From the NCBI RefSeq assembly GCF_000744455.1, contig NZ_JQLY01000001.1:2076501-2140500 (forward strand): 64,000 nt of DNA, given 5' to 3'. This DNA is from Methanobacterium sp. SMA-27 (lineage in GTDB: Archaea > Methanobacteriota > Methanobacteria > Methanobacteriales > Methanobacteriaceae). How positions within the stretch are numbered: position 1 is the stretch's first letter; the number at the start of each line of letters is the position of its first letter. Below, piece after piece: positions 1 to 9,543 of the stretch. The notes under the pieces are model-generated. The model made no database searches. It had not been told where the DNA came from and saw only the letters and a list, made by a program, of their open reading frames with translations. The position numbers were made by a program, and so were the translations under genes.

Positions 1-288
1 GAGGACCTTAACGTGGTATCATTCATAATTGCAGGTATCAGGCTTGAAGAAGACTATGAAAAACATAGGGTTCTTGGAGTTGATGTTGATGATGATCCTG
101 CATATCTATATTCAGACGAGGTTTTTGGAATGTCGGTTGCAAATCAAATAGCTGGTACCAAAGCAATTTTCAACTTTAAAAGATATGATGAGGCCAAACC
201 TGGAATTATTAGTAAATTAGGTCCTGTTCTTGATGATGTATTCGCAGGTCTTGTTGCGGGATGTATGTCGAAAATATTTGAAGTTTAA
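1..288 (+). CDS. PgpA-family phosphatase, probable CobZ alpha-ribazole phosphatase (C-terminal part)
   Basis: The reading frame is open at the left edge of the window, so only the last 95 residues are visible. The segment ends with a PgpA-like signature: a [16 protein letters not shown] stretch near the C-terminus, matching the acidic DD-x-x-AG motif of phosphatidylglycerophosphatase A proteins. In methanogens this fold includes CobZ, which dephosphorylates alpha-ribazole phosphate in cobamide synthesis. The gene stops 14 bp before cobS on the same strand, and that neighbour is the main reason to prefer CobZ over a lipid phosphatase. The N-terminus and any fused domain (as in CbiS) cannot be seen. 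Confidence 0.7.
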   Translation, partial: EDLNVVSFIIAGIRLEEDYEKHRVLGVDVDDDPAYLYSDEVFGMSVANQIAGTKAIFNFKRYDEAKPGIISKLGPVLDDVFAGLVAGCMSKIFEV

Positions 289-302
289 ATTGGAGGATAA
301 TC

Positions 303-1091
303 ATGTCAATATTAAATGATCAGAATGATGAATCCAAAAAAGAAGGAAGTAAGATAAATGGTTTCTTTGGTTTGATATCCTTCTCAACAATAATCCCGAT
401 TAATATTCATACAAGCATCAAGGAAATGGCAACTTACACATGGGCTTGGCCAATAATTGGTGCAGCAATTGGAATAATTGTTGGTGCCTTTGGATTTTTA
501 CTTGTTGATCTGATGCATCTACCCCAATTGATAGCAGCAGCAATGATTTATAGTTTTTCAATTTGGTTCACTGGCTTCCATCATCTTGATGGCCTTATAG
601 ACTTTGGAGATGGGATGATGGTCCATGGAACCCCTGAAAAAAAAATAGATGTCATGAGGGACAAACGAATTGGTACAGGAGGTATGGCCTATCTTCTAAT
701 TGTAGGTCTTATCACACTTACAGCCATAGCATCAATTCCCATAGGAGTTATTTTCTATATAATTCTTATTTCAGAAATAGCTGCAAAAATGGGCATTGTT
801 AGCTGTGCAACATTTTCTAAACCATTCCCCAATGGTACCGGAAAATATTTCATTGAAGCCATGAACAAGAAAATTTTATTCTTATCATTTATTCTAACAT
901 CCACAATTGGATTTCTTGTGTTTAATACAATAGGGATAATTGGAGTAGCAATGGGTATTTTATCAGGTGTTTTAATTGCATTAATTGCAAAGAAAAACTT
1001 TAAATGGGCTACAGGAGATGTTTTAGGTACATCAAATGAAGTTGCAAGGATGCTAGCACTTTTGATCATGGTGGCGATGTTTACAATCTGA
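303..1091 (+). CDS. cobS: Adenosylcobinamide-GDP ribazoletransferase (cobalamin synthase)
   Basis: CobS is the membrane enzyme that joins adenosylcobinamide-GDP with alpha-ribazole (or its phosphate) to complete the cobamide. The 262-residue protein has several hydrophobic segments and the family hallmark GFHHLDGLIDFGDG at about residues 91-104, whose aspartates bind metal. Length is normal for the family. The ATG follows a TGGAGGATAATC ribosome site. It sits directly behind a PgpA/CobZ-like gene, so the two likely form a cobamide operon. The product is needed for the corrinoid of MtrA, encoded about 24 kb away. Confidence 0.95.
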   Translation: MSILNDQNDESKKEGSKINGFFGLISFSTIIPINIHTSIKEMATYTWAWPIIGAAIGIIVGAFGFLLVDLMHLPQLIAAAMIYSFSIWFTGFHHLDGLIDFGDGMMVHGTPEKKIDVMRDKRIGTGGMAYLLIVGLITLTAIASIPIGVIFYIILISEIAAKMGIVSCATFSKPFPNGTGKYFIEAMNKKILFLSFILTSTIGFLVFNTIGIIGVAMGILSGVLIALIAKKNFKWATGDVLGTSNEVARMLALLIMVAMFTI

Positions 1092-1199
1092 TTTTATTTA
1101 AGTTTTTAAATCAGAGTAGTATACTCCTAAAATATTTCAAGTTAATATTTGTCTATATTTATAAAATGAGAATTTTATGATTTCAAGGAATGGTAAAAA

Positions 1200-1754
1200 A
1201 TGAAGGTTAATGTTTTAAGACTAGATCACAGGAGGGTCAGGGATGCCAGAATAACAACTCATGTTTGTTTGACAGCAAGGGCATTTGGGGCTTCTAAAGT
1301 TATATTAAGCGGAGATCAAGATAAAAAAATAATGGAAAATGTTAGAGATGTTGTAAAACGTTGGGGTGGGAACTTCGAAATTGATTATTGCAAAAGATGG
1401 GATAAATTCATAGATGACTGGAAACGAAATGGCGGAGAAGTAATTCATCTCACAATGTATGGTGAAGCTGTTCAAAATATAACTGGCAAAATACGTGAAT
1501 CAACAAAGGACAAACTGGTTGTTGTGGGAGGTTCACGGGTTCCTTCAAAGGTTTACCAAGAATCAGATTGGAATGTTTCTGTAACCAATCAACCCCACTC
1601 AGAGGTTGCAGCTCTTTCTATATTCTTACATACACTATTTGATGGGAAAGAATATGAAATAGACTTTAAAAACAGTGAATTAAAGATTATTCCCACTGCA
1701 CATGGTAAAAAGGTATTAACAAAATATAAAAATTCTGAGATTGATGATCAATAG
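1200..1754 (+). CDS. trm56: tRNA (cytidine(56)-2'-O)-methyltransferase
   Basis: This 184-residue protein matches archaeal aTrm56, a SPOUT-class enzyme that 2'-O-methylates C56 in the T-loop of tRNA. The N-terminal MKVNVLRLDHRRVRDARITT block and the C-terminal knot region (VVVGGSRVPSKVY followed by NQPHSEVAALSIFL, about residues 108-143) are typical; the latter forms the trefoil-knot SAM pocket. Length is usual. The gene stands alone on the plus strand about 110 bp after cobS and converges on the sugar dehydrogenase gene with a gap of about 20 bp. A weak purine-rich GGAATGGTAAAAA stretch precedes the ATG. Confidence 0.93.
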   Translation: MKVNVLRLDHRRVRDARITTHVCLTARAFGASKVILSGDQDKKIMENVRDVVKRWGGNFEIDYCKRWDKFIDDWKRNGGEVIHLTMYGEAVQNITGKIRESTKDKLVVVGGSRVPSKVYQESDWNVSVTNQPHSEVAALSIFLHTLFDGKEYEIDFKNSELKIIPTAHGKKVLTKYKNSEIDDQ

Positions 1755-1775
1755 TTTTAAAACTCGGACTATCCA

Positions 1776-2813
1776 TCAATTAACTTTGATCCTTATGATT
1801 TTATCGTCTCCAATTTGAGGTATACCTCTTCCATCCCTATTGGAAGTGCAGATATAGATGTATCCATCATGCACAACTGCATCCCGAATTCTTCCTAATT
1901 GGGTAAACAGTGCATTTTGTCCAATGATGCTTGTGCCATTATTTGAAAGACTTATCTCCCTTAATTGAGAACCTCTGAGCCCTGCAACATAGAGTTTGTT
2001 ATTGTAAAAAGCAATTCCCGATGGTGCAAGGGTCATATCAGTATAAACATACAAAGGTGTTTGTATTCCCTGTGCTGTTTCATTTCCCTGATCAGTTGGC
2101 CAACCATAATTACCTCCTCTAATCAAGATGTTAATTTCATCATTCTGTATGTCTCCATGTTCTGATTCATACAAAATTCCATTACTAGGATTCCATGCAA
2201 GCCCCTGTGGATCTCTGTTGCCATAGGTATACACAAAATTATTGAATGGATTATCTGAAGGAACTGTACCATCCTTATTTATTCTCAAAATCTTTCCAGA
2301 AAGGGAATTTAAATCCTGTGCAGAAGTTCTATTGTTAGCATCCCCTGTTGTAATGTATAGTTTTCCATCGGGCCCGAACTTAATTCTCCCACCGTTATGT
2401 ATCGAACCTGATGGAATTCTATCGATTAATACTGTTTCATTTTGAAGTTGATCATTTAAAACAAATCTTGAAACCCTATTTCCATTATTAGAGGTATAAA
2501 AAAGATATACATATCTATTCTGAGAAAATTGAGGGTCAACAGCTATACCTAATAATCCAGATTCACCATTGGCAGTCACATTTATGTTACCAATATTTTT
2601 TACACCATTATCCATTAAAAGACTTACATTTCCCCCCCTCTGAGTGAATATCATTGTATTATTTGGCAAAAAATCCATTGCCCCAGGTATGTCCAGATTA
2701 TCTGCAACTACCTCCGATTGAAATCCCGTTTGCGTGACTGGTTTAGGTAAGATAAGTATAATTAACACGGCAAAAATTATTATTAAAGGTATTATAAGCA
2801 ATTTTTTGTTCAT
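1776..2813 (-). CDS. PQQ-dependent sugar dehydrogenase-like beta-propeller protein, exported or membrane-anchored
   Basis: The 345-residue protein begins with a hydrophobic segment after MNKK (about residues 4-23), which looks like a signal anchor. The rest matches the soluble glucose dehydrogenase/sorbosone dehydrogenase family: HNGGRIKFGPDGKLYITTGD, YGNRDPQGLAWNP, SEHGDIQNDEINIL and GNYGWP are the usual blade motifs that hold the active-site histidine and arginine. In bacteria these enzymes oxidise sugars with PQQ outside the cell. A methanogen is not expected to make PQQ, so the natural substrate or cofactor here is unknown. The gene is monocistronic between trm56 and upp. Confidence 0.85.
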   Translation of the reverse strand: MNKKLLIIPLIIIFAVLIILILPKPVTQTGFQSEVVADNLDIPGAMDFLPNNTMIFTQRGGNVSLLMDNGVKNIGNINVTANGESGLLGIAVDPQFSQNRYVYLFYTSNNGNRVSRFVLNDQLQNETVLIDRIPSGSIHNGGRIKFGPDGKLYITTGDANNRTSAQDLNSLSGKILRINKDGTVPSDNPFNNFVYTYGNRDPQGLAWNPSNGILYESEHGDIQNDEINILIRGGNYGWPTDQGNETAQGIQTPLYVYTDMTLAPSGIAFYNNKLYVAGLRGSQLREISLSNNGTSIIGQNALFTQLGRIRDAVVHDGYIYICTSNRDGRGIPQIGDDKIIRIKVN

Positions 2814-2962
2814 ATTATCCCAGAATAATCTTAAAATTATTCAAATCAGATAATATTATATTGTAGTTTTTTATACTTCAAATTTTTGTAAGAATATAAT
2901 TGAAATAGAAGATATAATTTGGATACTGAATAAATACAATATCATTTCATTAAATTAATTTG

Positions 2963-2995
2963 GAAACTTATAACCCTGAATTAATTAAAGGGTTA
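2963..2995 (+). promoter_or_regulatory. Candidate promoter and palindrome upstream of upp
   Basis: An ACTTATAA TATA-like box at 2966-2973 lies about 50 bp before the upp start codon. It overlaps a perfect inverted repeat, TAACCCT at 2971-2977 and AGGGTTA at 2989-2995, with an 11-bp spacer. A symmetric element at the TATA box could be an operator. Assignment rests only on position and sequence. Confidence 0.4.
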
Positions 2996-3023
2996 CTATA
3001 CTAATATTGAAGGAGAAATTTTT

Positions 3024-3665
3024 ATGATATTAAAACATGTTGAGCATCTACTTGTACAGGATCAACTTACAACAATAAGAAGATCAGGAATAAGTAGCAC
3101 AGATTTTAGGGCGGGTATGATCGAAATTGGCAGATTAATGAGTTATGTTTTCGCAGACACTCTTGAAAAAGAGAAATTAACCGTCAAAACACCTTTAGGA
3201 ATATCTGAAGGTATTAAAATTAAAGATAAAAAAGATATCGTTGTTATAAATGTCCTTAGAGCTGCAATTCCACTTGTAGATGGAATATTGAGAGTTTTTA
3301 CCGAATCTAAATGTGGAGTAGTAGGTGCATGGCGTGAAGATATTCCTCCATTTAAAGTAAACTTAAATTATGCAAGAATCCCACATGTTGAGAATAAAAT
3401 TGTTATAATTGCTGATCCAATGCTTGCCACAGGCAACACACTTAATGCAATATTGAATGAAATAAAAAATCAGGGTATTCCAAAAAGAATTGTACTATTT
3501 AATGTGATAGCATCTCGAGAAGGAATAGAAAAAGTTTCTAGACACCACAATGATCTAGAGATTTATACTTGTGCCATTGACAATGAAGTTAACAGTGATG
3601 GATATATAGTCCCTGGACTTGGAGATGCAGGAGATATCTCTTTTGGAAAACCCCATGAAAAATAA
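3024..3665 (+). CDS. upp: Uracil phosphoribosyltransferase
   Basis: Upp salvages uracil by joining it to PRPP to give UMP. The 213-residue protein carries the family pattern: NVLRAAIPLVDGILRVF (about residues 75-91), the PRPP loop VIIADPMLATGNTLNAIL (about 127-144) and a C-terminal uracil-binding region PGLGDAGDISFG. Length is standard. The ATG follows a GAAGGAGAAATTTTT ribosome site. The gene is single, with a palindrome at its presumed promoter, and is convergent with the fumarase subunit gene. Confidence 0.95.
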   Translation: MILKHVEHLLVQDQLTTIRRSGISSTDFRAGMIEIGRLMSYVFADTLEKEKLTVKTPLGISEGIKIKDKKDIVVINVLRAAIPLVDGILRVFTESKCGVVGAWREDIPPFKVNLNYARIPHVENKIVIIADPMLATGNTLNAILNEIKNQGIPKRIVLFNVIASREGIEKVSRHHNDLEIYTCAIDNEVNSDGYIVPGLGDAGDISFGKPHEK

Positions 3666-3701
3666 AAATTTCCATTTATTAGTAATATAATCTAAAAAAA
3701 T

Positions 3702-4226
3702 TTAGTAGATAGCCTTACCATGGGCAGCTGCAACTATACAGGGTATACCGCGTACTTCTAATAAATGAATGGATTCCATACCCTCATTTTCAAATGCAAC
3801 AACCTTCCTTGAAATTATTCTACTCGATAAAAGTGCTGCTGCGGGAGGAGTAACAGCAAAAATTGATTCATATTTATCTAATAACTTAACTGTGCTATCT
3901 CCAAGTGATCCCTTCCCTATATGTATTTTAACACCAGATTTAGCAAGACACGGTATGCTCTCTTCAATCTCTTCTTTATTACTTGTTGTAGGGGAAATAC
4001 CTGCATCGCTGACAGCAGTGTGCATAATAACAGATCCTTCAAGATCATCAAAACACTGCCCCTTATTTATAGAATCAACCAGTTTAGGAAGAGCAGCATC
4101 CCTACCTGTTAAAATAATACCATATACCTCTATCTTATCCCCAACATGCAAATCTTGAACTGTTTGAGAGTTTATTGGAGTACAGATTCGTTTTATTTGT
4201 CCGATCTCATTATTTTTCTCTGTCAA
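3702..4226 (-). CDS. fumB: Class I fumarate hydratase, beta subunit
   Basis: The 174-residue protein matches the beta-subunit (C-terminal) domain of two-subunit class I fumarases and tartrate dehydratases. Typical features are VGDKIEVYGIILTGRDAALPKL near the N-terminus, GSVIMHTAV, and SGVKIHIGKG in the middle. In Methanobacteriales the alpha and beta subunits are often encoded apart, and no alpha subunit is seen here. The likely role is the fumarate/malate step of the reductive partial TCA pathway. The start is a TTG. It lies 18 bp downstream of mfnA on the same strand and is probably co-transcribed with it. A related dehydratase specificity cannot be excluded. Confidence 0.85.
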   Translation of the reverse strand: MTEKNNEIGQIKRICTPINSQTVQDLHVGDKIEVYGIILTGRDAALPKLVDSINKGQCFDDLEGSVIMHTAVSDAGISPTTSNKEEIEESIPCLAKSGVKIHIGKGSLGDSTVKLLDKYESIFAVTPPAAALLSSRIISRKVVAFENEGMESIHLLEVRGIPCIVAAAHGKAIY

Positions 4227-4244
4227 CTACAAAAACTCCGTTAA

Positions 4245-5408
4245 TTATAAATTCAAGCTCTTAAGATCTTCTATAAATGCTTTTACATGTTTTTCTTTGA
4301 TGTGAGGCATTACTATAACCCTTATGGCACGTGGATATGACGATTTGGAAACAGCCCATCCTAAATTTTCAAGCCTTTTAGCCAGTTCATCAACAGATAT
4401 GTCCTTTGATTTAAAAGCAACAATGTTCAACTGAGGCTCTGTTACCACTTCAAATCCAGATTCGATGATACCTTCATATAAAAGTTTGGTTATTTCCATA
4501 CATTGATTTGAAACTTTCTTGTAACCTTCTCTTCCAAGATATTTCATAAGAGCCCATGTAGCAGCTGTTGAAGCACCCGTTCTAGTTCCTACAATGGTGG
4601 ACTGCCTATCTTCTGTAAGATATGGCGTTTCAATGCTCATTGCATCCAGATACTTTTTCTCACGGAAAAGAATTCCACCAGTTGGTATTGGTGCAAGCCC
4701 CATTTTATGAGGATCTATTGTTATTGAACATACACCTTTGAGTTCAAAATCAAATTTAGGAAATTCATAACCTATTTCAGTTAAAAATGGAATAGAATAT
4801 CCTCCAAATGCCGCATCAACATGAAGGTAAATATTATTTTCAAGACAAATATTTGAAATATCTTCAACAGGATCAACTTTACCCAATTCAGTTGTTCCTG
4901 CAACAGCCACTACTGCAACAGTGTTCTTAGATAACATTTCCTCAATAGAATTAACATCCACCTTGTAGTCACTATCAAGTTTTGCTTCCATAATATTCAA
5001 ACAAAGCATGTCTGCTGCTTTTTTAAAAGAAAAATGTGCCGATTTAGGAACTATTATTTCAGGATCCTTTATTCCAGGATTTTCTAGTTTAGCAGAATTT
5101 CTGGCAGCTCTCATTGCCATTATATTTGCTTCTGTTCCACCAGTTATTATGTGACCATGAATATCTTGTTTACCCAAAAGATCGCCTAACAAATTTATAA
5201 CTTCATCTTCCATGGCTTTAGTTCCTTTAAAAAGACCAGGATCTCCTAAATTAGACTCCAAAAACATTTGATATGCCCTCAAGCCTACAGGATGTGGGCA
5301 TGTACACATTGAGCCAAGTATTTTACCTGAACGATGTGTCATATCCTTCTTTTTAAACTCTTTAAGTTGCCTGAAAACTTCTGTTTTTGATATTCCCTTA
5401 TCTTCCAT
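4245..5408 (-). CDS. mfnA: Tyrosine/aspartate decarboxylase MfnA
   Basis: MfnA is a PLP-dependent group II decarboxylase that makes tyramine for methanofuran and, in many archaea, beta-alanine from aspartate. The 387-residue protein shows [16 protein letters not shown] (about residues 89-104), the PLP-aspartate block HVDAAFGG (196-203) and the PLP lysine in [16 protein letters not shown] (Lys235). Length and motifs match the archaeal family. It heads a probable two-gene unit with fumB. If it acts on aspartate, proximity to a C4-acid enzyme would make metabolic sense, but this is inference. Confidence 0.95.
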   Translation of the reverse strand: MEDKGISKTEVFRQLKEFKKKDMTHRSGKILGSMCTCPHPVGLRAYQMFLESNLGDPGLFKGTKAMEDEVINLLGDLLGKQDIHGHIITGGTEANIMAMRAARNSAKLENPGIKDPEIIVPKSAHFSFKKAADMLCLNIMEAKLDSDYKVDVNSIEEMLSKNTVAVVAVAGTTELGKVDPVEDISNICLENNIYLHVDAAFGGYSIPFLTEIGYEFPKFDFELKGVCSITIDPHKMGLAPIPTGGILFREKKYLDAMSIETPYLTEDRQSTIVGTRTGASTAATWALMKYLGREGYKKVSNQCMEITKLLYEGIIESGFEVVTEPQLNIVAFKSKDISVDELAKRLENLGWAVSKSSYPRAIRVIVMPHIKEKHVKAFIEDLKSLNL

Positions 5409-5463
5409 GGTTACCCCTGAAAATATGTGAAAATAATAATATCTTAAATTTCAAATCTAAAAT

Positions 5464-5490
5464 AAAAAAAAATATTGGAGTAGTTACTCC
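5464..5490 (-). terminator. Hairpin plus U-tract after ppsA
   Basis: Just after the ppsA stop codon the transcript can form a hairpin from GGAGTA (5477-5482) and TACTCC (5485-5490) and then runs into a long U-tract, seen as A residues at 5464-5472 on the plus strand. Position and structure fit an intrinsic-like terminator. Confidence 0.65.
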
Positions 5491-5503
5491 TTAATTTAAA
5501 ATT

Positions 5504-7804
5504 CTATTCTTGCAAGACTTTTCTTGCTGCTTTGAGTACTAACTTCTTTTCAACTCGTGCAACAACTTCTCTAACAGTTGCAACAGCATCTGTATTGGCA
5601 GATACACTTGTAATTCCAAGTTCTACCAGTTGTTCAACAATGTCAGGCATGCTTCCTGCTTGCCCACATATGCTTGTTTTAACACCTGCTTTGTTACACT
5701 CCTTGATTACCATTGCAATTAACTTCATAACTGCAGGATGTCTCTCAGAATAAAGTCCCGCCACGTTTTCATTGTTACGATCTATTGCAAGTGTGTATTG
5801 TGTCAAATCGTTTGTTCCGAAACTAACAAAATCAATTCCCTCAGCAATGAAGTCTTCAATTGTTAGAGCAGCTCCTGGAGTTTCAACCATTATACCCCAT
5901 TCTATATTCTTTTGAGGTTTTAATCCAACTTCTCTTGCTATTTTCTTGGCTTCCTTAAGCTCATCTGGATGTTGAACCAATGGAAGCATAACACCTATGT
6001 TGGTATATCCCTCTTCATGGAGTTTTTTTATTGCTTTAAACTCAGCTTTTAATATTTCAGGTTCGTCAAGTTCCCTTCTAATACCCCTCCAACCCAACAT
6101 AGGATTGTGTTCGTATGGTTCATCTTCTCCACCATCAAGTGACTTAAATTCATCAGTAGGCGCATCTAATGTTCTGTACCATACTGTTTTGGGATAAAAT
6201 GCATCTGCAACCTTTAAAATATTTTCAACAAGAGCTTTGACAAGTTCGTCTTCCCTACCTTCAATAATGAACTTTTTAGGGTGCACACCCAAAGCCAACA
6301 TCATGTGCTCTGTTCTAAGCAAACCTACACCATCAGCACCTGTCTCTGAAGCTTTTTTAGCTGCTTCTGGCATACTAACATTTACTTTAACTTCTGTTAC
6401 TGTTAAAATTGATTGATTTTGGATAACTGTAGCTGTTGATCCATTTTCTGTGGAATCCTTATTATCTGTTTTCAACTTTCCTTCATATACAAATCCCTTG
6501 CTTCCATCAAGGGTTACAACAGAATTTTCTTTCAGAATCTTACTTCCATCACCTGTACCAACTACACATGGTATTCCAAGTTCTCTTGATACTATTGCTG
6601 CGTGGCAAGTAACTCCACCTTCGTCAGTTATAATACCCTCTGCCCTTTTCATTGCAGGAACCATATCTGGCGTTGTCATCACAGTAACTAATATGTCACC
6701 CTTTTCTATTTTATCGAGTTCATCAGTATTTCGTACGATTTTTACTGCCCCAGATGCCATACCTGGGCTTGCTCCAAGTCCTTTAGCGATTATTATCCTT
6801 TCTTCAGATTCTTGTTCTGATTTGGATTCACCGTTGTCCTTGCCAAGTGTTGTTACAGGCCTTGATTGTAGCATGTAAATTTTACCGCCTTCAATTGCCC
6901 ACTCTGTGTCTTGAGGGAAATTATAATGATTTTGAATTCTTTTTCCAAGTTGAGCAAGTTGTGTTATCTCATCATTACTTAAAACACGTTTCTCACGTAG
7001 ATCTTCTGGTACATCAACCTTTACTGTATATCCTGTATCAGGGTCACGATCAAACATTACCTTCTTATCGCTGATCTTGTAATCAAGAATCTCATTTTTT
7101 TCTTTGTCGTACCAGCAAGTATCAGGTGTCACTGTTCCTGAAACTACTCCTTCCCCTAAACCCCATGCTGCCTCTATGAGAATTTTTTCTTCTCCAGTTG
7201 ATGGGTGTACAGTGAACATTACTCCTGCTTTTTCTGCATTAACCATTTCCTGAACAACCACTGCTATGTAAACTTTAGAATGGTCGAAATCATTTTCTTC
7301 ACGATAAAATATTGCACGTGATTCAAAAAGAGATGCCCAACATTTTTGAACATATTCAACAACATCTTCGCTACCCCTTATGTTAAGATAGGTATCTTGT
7401 TGACCAGCAAAAGATGCTTCCGGCAGGTCTTCTGCAGTTGCAGAGGATCTGATTGCTACAAAAACATCATCTTTACCAATTCGATGGCATAATGCATTGT
7501 ATGCTTCGATTATGATGGTTTTGATCTCATCGGGCATCGTTGTTTCGGTTATTATTTTTTTGATCTTAACAGCTGATGCCTGAAGTTCTTTGTTTTTGTT
7601 GACGTCAAGAGCATCAAGAATGTCCATTATTTCATCGAAGATCCCTGTTTCTTTTATAAATTGATCGTAGGTTTTGGATGTGACAACAAAACCGGGAGGT
7701 ACCGGTATCCCTGCATGAGTTAATTCTCCGAGGTTTGCGCCTTTTCCGCCTGCTACTGCAACATCTTCCTTTCTCAGTTCTTCAAAAAATTCGACATGCT
7801 TCAT
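5504..7804 (-). CDS. ppsA: Phosphoenolpyruvate synthase
   Basis: PpsA converts pyruvate, ATP and water to phosphoenolpyruvate, AMP and phosphate, the first step of gluconeogenesis in autotrophic methanogens. The 766-residue protein has the three expected parts: an N-terminal ATP-grasp domain (GGKGANLGELTHAGIPVP near residue 19; RSSATAEDLPEASFAGQQ near 119), the swivelling phosphohistidine domain with GGVTCHAAIVSRELGIPCV (His401), and the C-terminal PEP/pyruvate barrel (LLRTEHM, SFGTNDLTQYTLAIDRN, CGQAGS). Length is usual. It lies 24 bp downstream of the L10e gene on the same strand, so read-through from the ribosomal gene is likely. A hairpin terminator follows. Confidence 0.97.
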   Translation of the reverse strand: MKHVEFFEELRKEDVAVAGGKGANLGELTHAGIPVPPGFVVTSKTYDQFIKETGIFDEIMDILDALDVNKNKELQASAVKIKKIITETTMPDEIKTIIIEAYNALCHRIGKDDVFVAIRSSATAEDLPEASFAGQQDTYLNIRGSEDVVEYVQKCWASLFESRAIFYREENDFDHSKVYIAVVVQEMVNAEKAGVMFTVHPSTGEEKILIEAAWGLGEGVVSGTVTPDTCWYDKEKNEILDYKISDKKVMFDRDPDTGYTVKVDVPEDLREKRVLSNDEITQLAQLGKRIQNHYNFPQDTEWAIEGGKIYMLQSRPVTTLGKDNGESKSEQESEERIIIAKGLGASPGMASGAVKIVRNTDELDKIEKGDILVTVMTTPDMVPAMKRAEGIITDEGGVTCHAAIVSRELGIPCVVGTGDGSKILKENSVVTLDGSKGFVYEGKLKTDNKDSTENGSTATVIQNQSILTVTEVKVNVSMPEAAKKASETGADGVGLLRTEHMMLALGVHPKKFIIEGREDELVKALVENILKVADAFYPKTVWYRTLDAPTDEFKSLDGGEDEPYEHNPMLGWRGIRRELDEPEILKAEFKAIKKLHEEGYTNIGVMLPLVQHPDELKEAKKIAREVGLKPQKNIEWGIMVETPGAALTIEDFIAEGIDFVSFGTNDLTQYTLAIDRNNENVAGLYSERHPAVMKLIAMVIKECNKAGVKTSICGQAGSMPDIVEQLVELGITSVSANTDAVATVREVVARVEKKLVLKAARKVLQE

Positions 7805-7828
7805 GCTAACACTCTTTTTATTATTTTT

Positions 7829-8311
7829 TTATTTGACTAGTTCTGAGCCTTCTTCAACTTCAATTCTACATGTTACTGGAAACTTCATTGCTGCTCTTCT
7901 TAAAGATTCTTTAGCGTCTTTAAAGTTTCTTTTGTTAGTATAAATAGTTAAAACCTTTTGATTTGGTTTTACAATTGCAACAGAGCTTACGGCTTTACCG
8001 AATGCCTTTCTCATACCATCCTGTACCCTATCTGCACCTGCTCCAGTAGCCATTGGATTTTCCCTTACAATGTGATGAGGGTAAACCCTTATCTTCAAAT
8101 GATAACCCATCCTTCCGGCTTTTCTCTGCATGTACCTGTTTGAAGCTATCCTAGCTGCTTCAAGTGCATTGTGAGATAACTGTGCTGCTTCTTTGACAAC
8201 CAGCGTTACTTTTAAAGGGAACTCAGCTGAGAGGTTACCCATATCATATTGAACTATTCTTGAACCTGGAATTTTCCTGATGTAATCTTTTCTAGTATAT
8301 GCTCTAACCAT
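7829..8311 (-). CDS. rpl10e: Large-subunit ribosomal protein L10e (uL16)
   Basis: This 160-residue protein is the archaeal counterpart of bacterial L16, which helps position the A-site tRNA and the 5S region. [19 protein letters not shown] at the start and [20 protein letters not shown] in the middle are characteristic. The ATG follows an AGAAAGGAGGATTATTT ribosome site. It is the promoter-proximal gene of a unit with ppsA and is divergent from the CooC-type gene. Confidence 0.97.
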   Translation of the reverse strand: MVRAYTRKDYIRKIPGSRIVQYDMGNLSAEFPLKVTLVVKEAAQLSHNALEAARIASNRYMQRKAGRMGYHLKIRVYPHHIVRENPMATGAGADRVQDGMRKAFGKAVSSVAIVKPNQKVLTIYTNKRNFKDAKESLRRAAMKFPVTCRIEVEEGSELVK

Positions 8312-8441
8312 AAATAATCCTCCTTTCTAGAAAGTTTAGTCTATAAGTATAATAAACGTTGCCCTATAATATACCCATGTTAAAATATAACTCCATTTTC
8401 CTATAAAAAACATCAAATATATCAATCAACAGGATCGTGAG

Positions 8442-9227
8442 ATGACGAAAATTGCAATAACTGGAAAAGGAGGGGTTGGAAAAACAACCCTTTCGGGCAC
8501 ATTGGCATGTTTATTTTCACAGACTTATAAAGTATTCGCTATCGATGCAGACCCAGATATGAACCTGGCATCCAGCCTTGGAATACACACTAAAATAACC
8601 CCAATATCAAAGATGAGGGACCTTATAAAAGAAAGGACAGGTGCAGAACCTGGATCATCATTTGGAGAGGTTTTTAAGATAAATCCCAGGATATCTGACC
8701 TTCCGGAATCTCTTTCAATAAATTACGATGAAGAAGGCAAGCTAAAGCTCCTTGTAATGGGCACAGTTGATAAAGGAGGAGAAGGGTGCATATGTCCTGC
8801 TTCAGTACTTTTAAAGGCATTAATGCGGAATCTTATTCTTAAAAAAGATGAGATGATTATATTGGATATGGAAGCAGGAGTTGAACATCTCGGGAGAAAA
8901 ACAGCGGAAGCTGTTGATATAATGATAATCGTTGTTGAACCTGGACTCAAATCACTTGAAACTGCTGAACGAATTAAAAGACTTGCAAGGGACATTGGTA
9001 TAAAAGAGATAGTTTGTGTTGTTAACAAGATTTCAAGTTTAGATGAAGACCAATTTGTAAGATCTAAGCTTGAAGATTTGGGAATTAAAATTATTGGAAC
9101 CATACCCCGTGACCCATTAGTTGTAAAGGCAGATATGGAGGGTAAAGCACTTGTTGACTATCCTGATTCAGAAGCACTAGCTGCTATAAAAAATATTAGT
9201 AAAAACATACTTGAATGGGAAGGATAG
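8442..9227 (+). CDS. cooC: CooC-type nickel-insertion ATPase (MinD/ParA-like P-loop NTPase)
   Basis: The 261-residue protein starts with a deviant Walker A motif, GKGGVGKTTLSG (residues 8-19), typical of MinD-like ATPases, followed by the switch region IDADPDMNLASSLG. A GGEGCICP segment near residues 112-119 carries the C-x-C pair that binds metal in CooC proteins, and DMEAGVEHLGR is the CooC version of Walker B. CooC dimers load nickel into carbon monoxide dehydrogenase. No CODH gene lies in the window, so its client could be CODH/ACS elsewhere or another nickel enzyme. The mvh NiFe-hydrogenase operon and a CooT-like gene are a few kb downstream. Confidence 0.85.
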   Translation: MTKIAITGKGGVGKTTLSGTLACLFSQTYKVFAIDADPDMNLASSLGIHTKITPISKMRDLIKERTGAEPGSSFGEVFKINPRISDLPESLSINYDEEGKLKLLVMGTVDKGGEGCICPASVLLKALMRNLILKKDEMIILDMEAGVEHLGRKTAEAVDIMIIVVEPGLKSLETAERIKRLARDIGIKEIVCVVNKISSLDEDQFVRSKLEDLGIKIIGTIPRDPLVVKADMEGKALVDYPDSEALAAIKNISKNILEWEG

Positions 9228-9277
9228 AACAGCTTTCTATCGTTTAGGATAAGAGAAATTATAGGGTTAATAATATT

Positions 9278-9508
9278 ATGAATATCAAAGCCATCATAAA
9301 ATTCAAATATAAAAATGAAGAAATTGCAGAAATTGCCTATAAATCCCTTGAACCTGACAACATTGGATATATTAATTCTTCTATCGATGGTAATTATTTT
9401 ATCTGTAGTTTAAATGGCGATTCAATAGGTACAATCCTTGCGACTGCTGATGATCTAGTTTTCTGCGAAACAATGGTTGAAAAGATTTCTGAATTAAGGA
9501 CATATTAA
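9278..9508 (+). CDS. KEOPS complex subunit Pcc1
   Basis: This small 76-residue protein has the size and pattern of archaeal Pcc1, the dimerisation subunit of the KEOPS complex that makes N6-threonylcarbamoyladenosine at tRNA position 37. Visible features are the N-terminal strand IKAIIKFKY, the YKSLEPDN segment and a C-terminal helix starting at ATADDLVFCETMVEKI. It follows the CooC-type gene by 50 bp and precedes a tiny membrane protein gene on the same strand, so the three may share a transcript. Confidence 0.8.
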   Translation: MNIKAIIKFKYKNEEIAEIAYKSLEPDNIGYINSSIDGNYFICSLNGDSIGTILATADDLVFCETMVEKISELRTY

Positions 9509-9543
9509 TCATTAACTATAAAATTTAATTAGGAGAAGTAACA

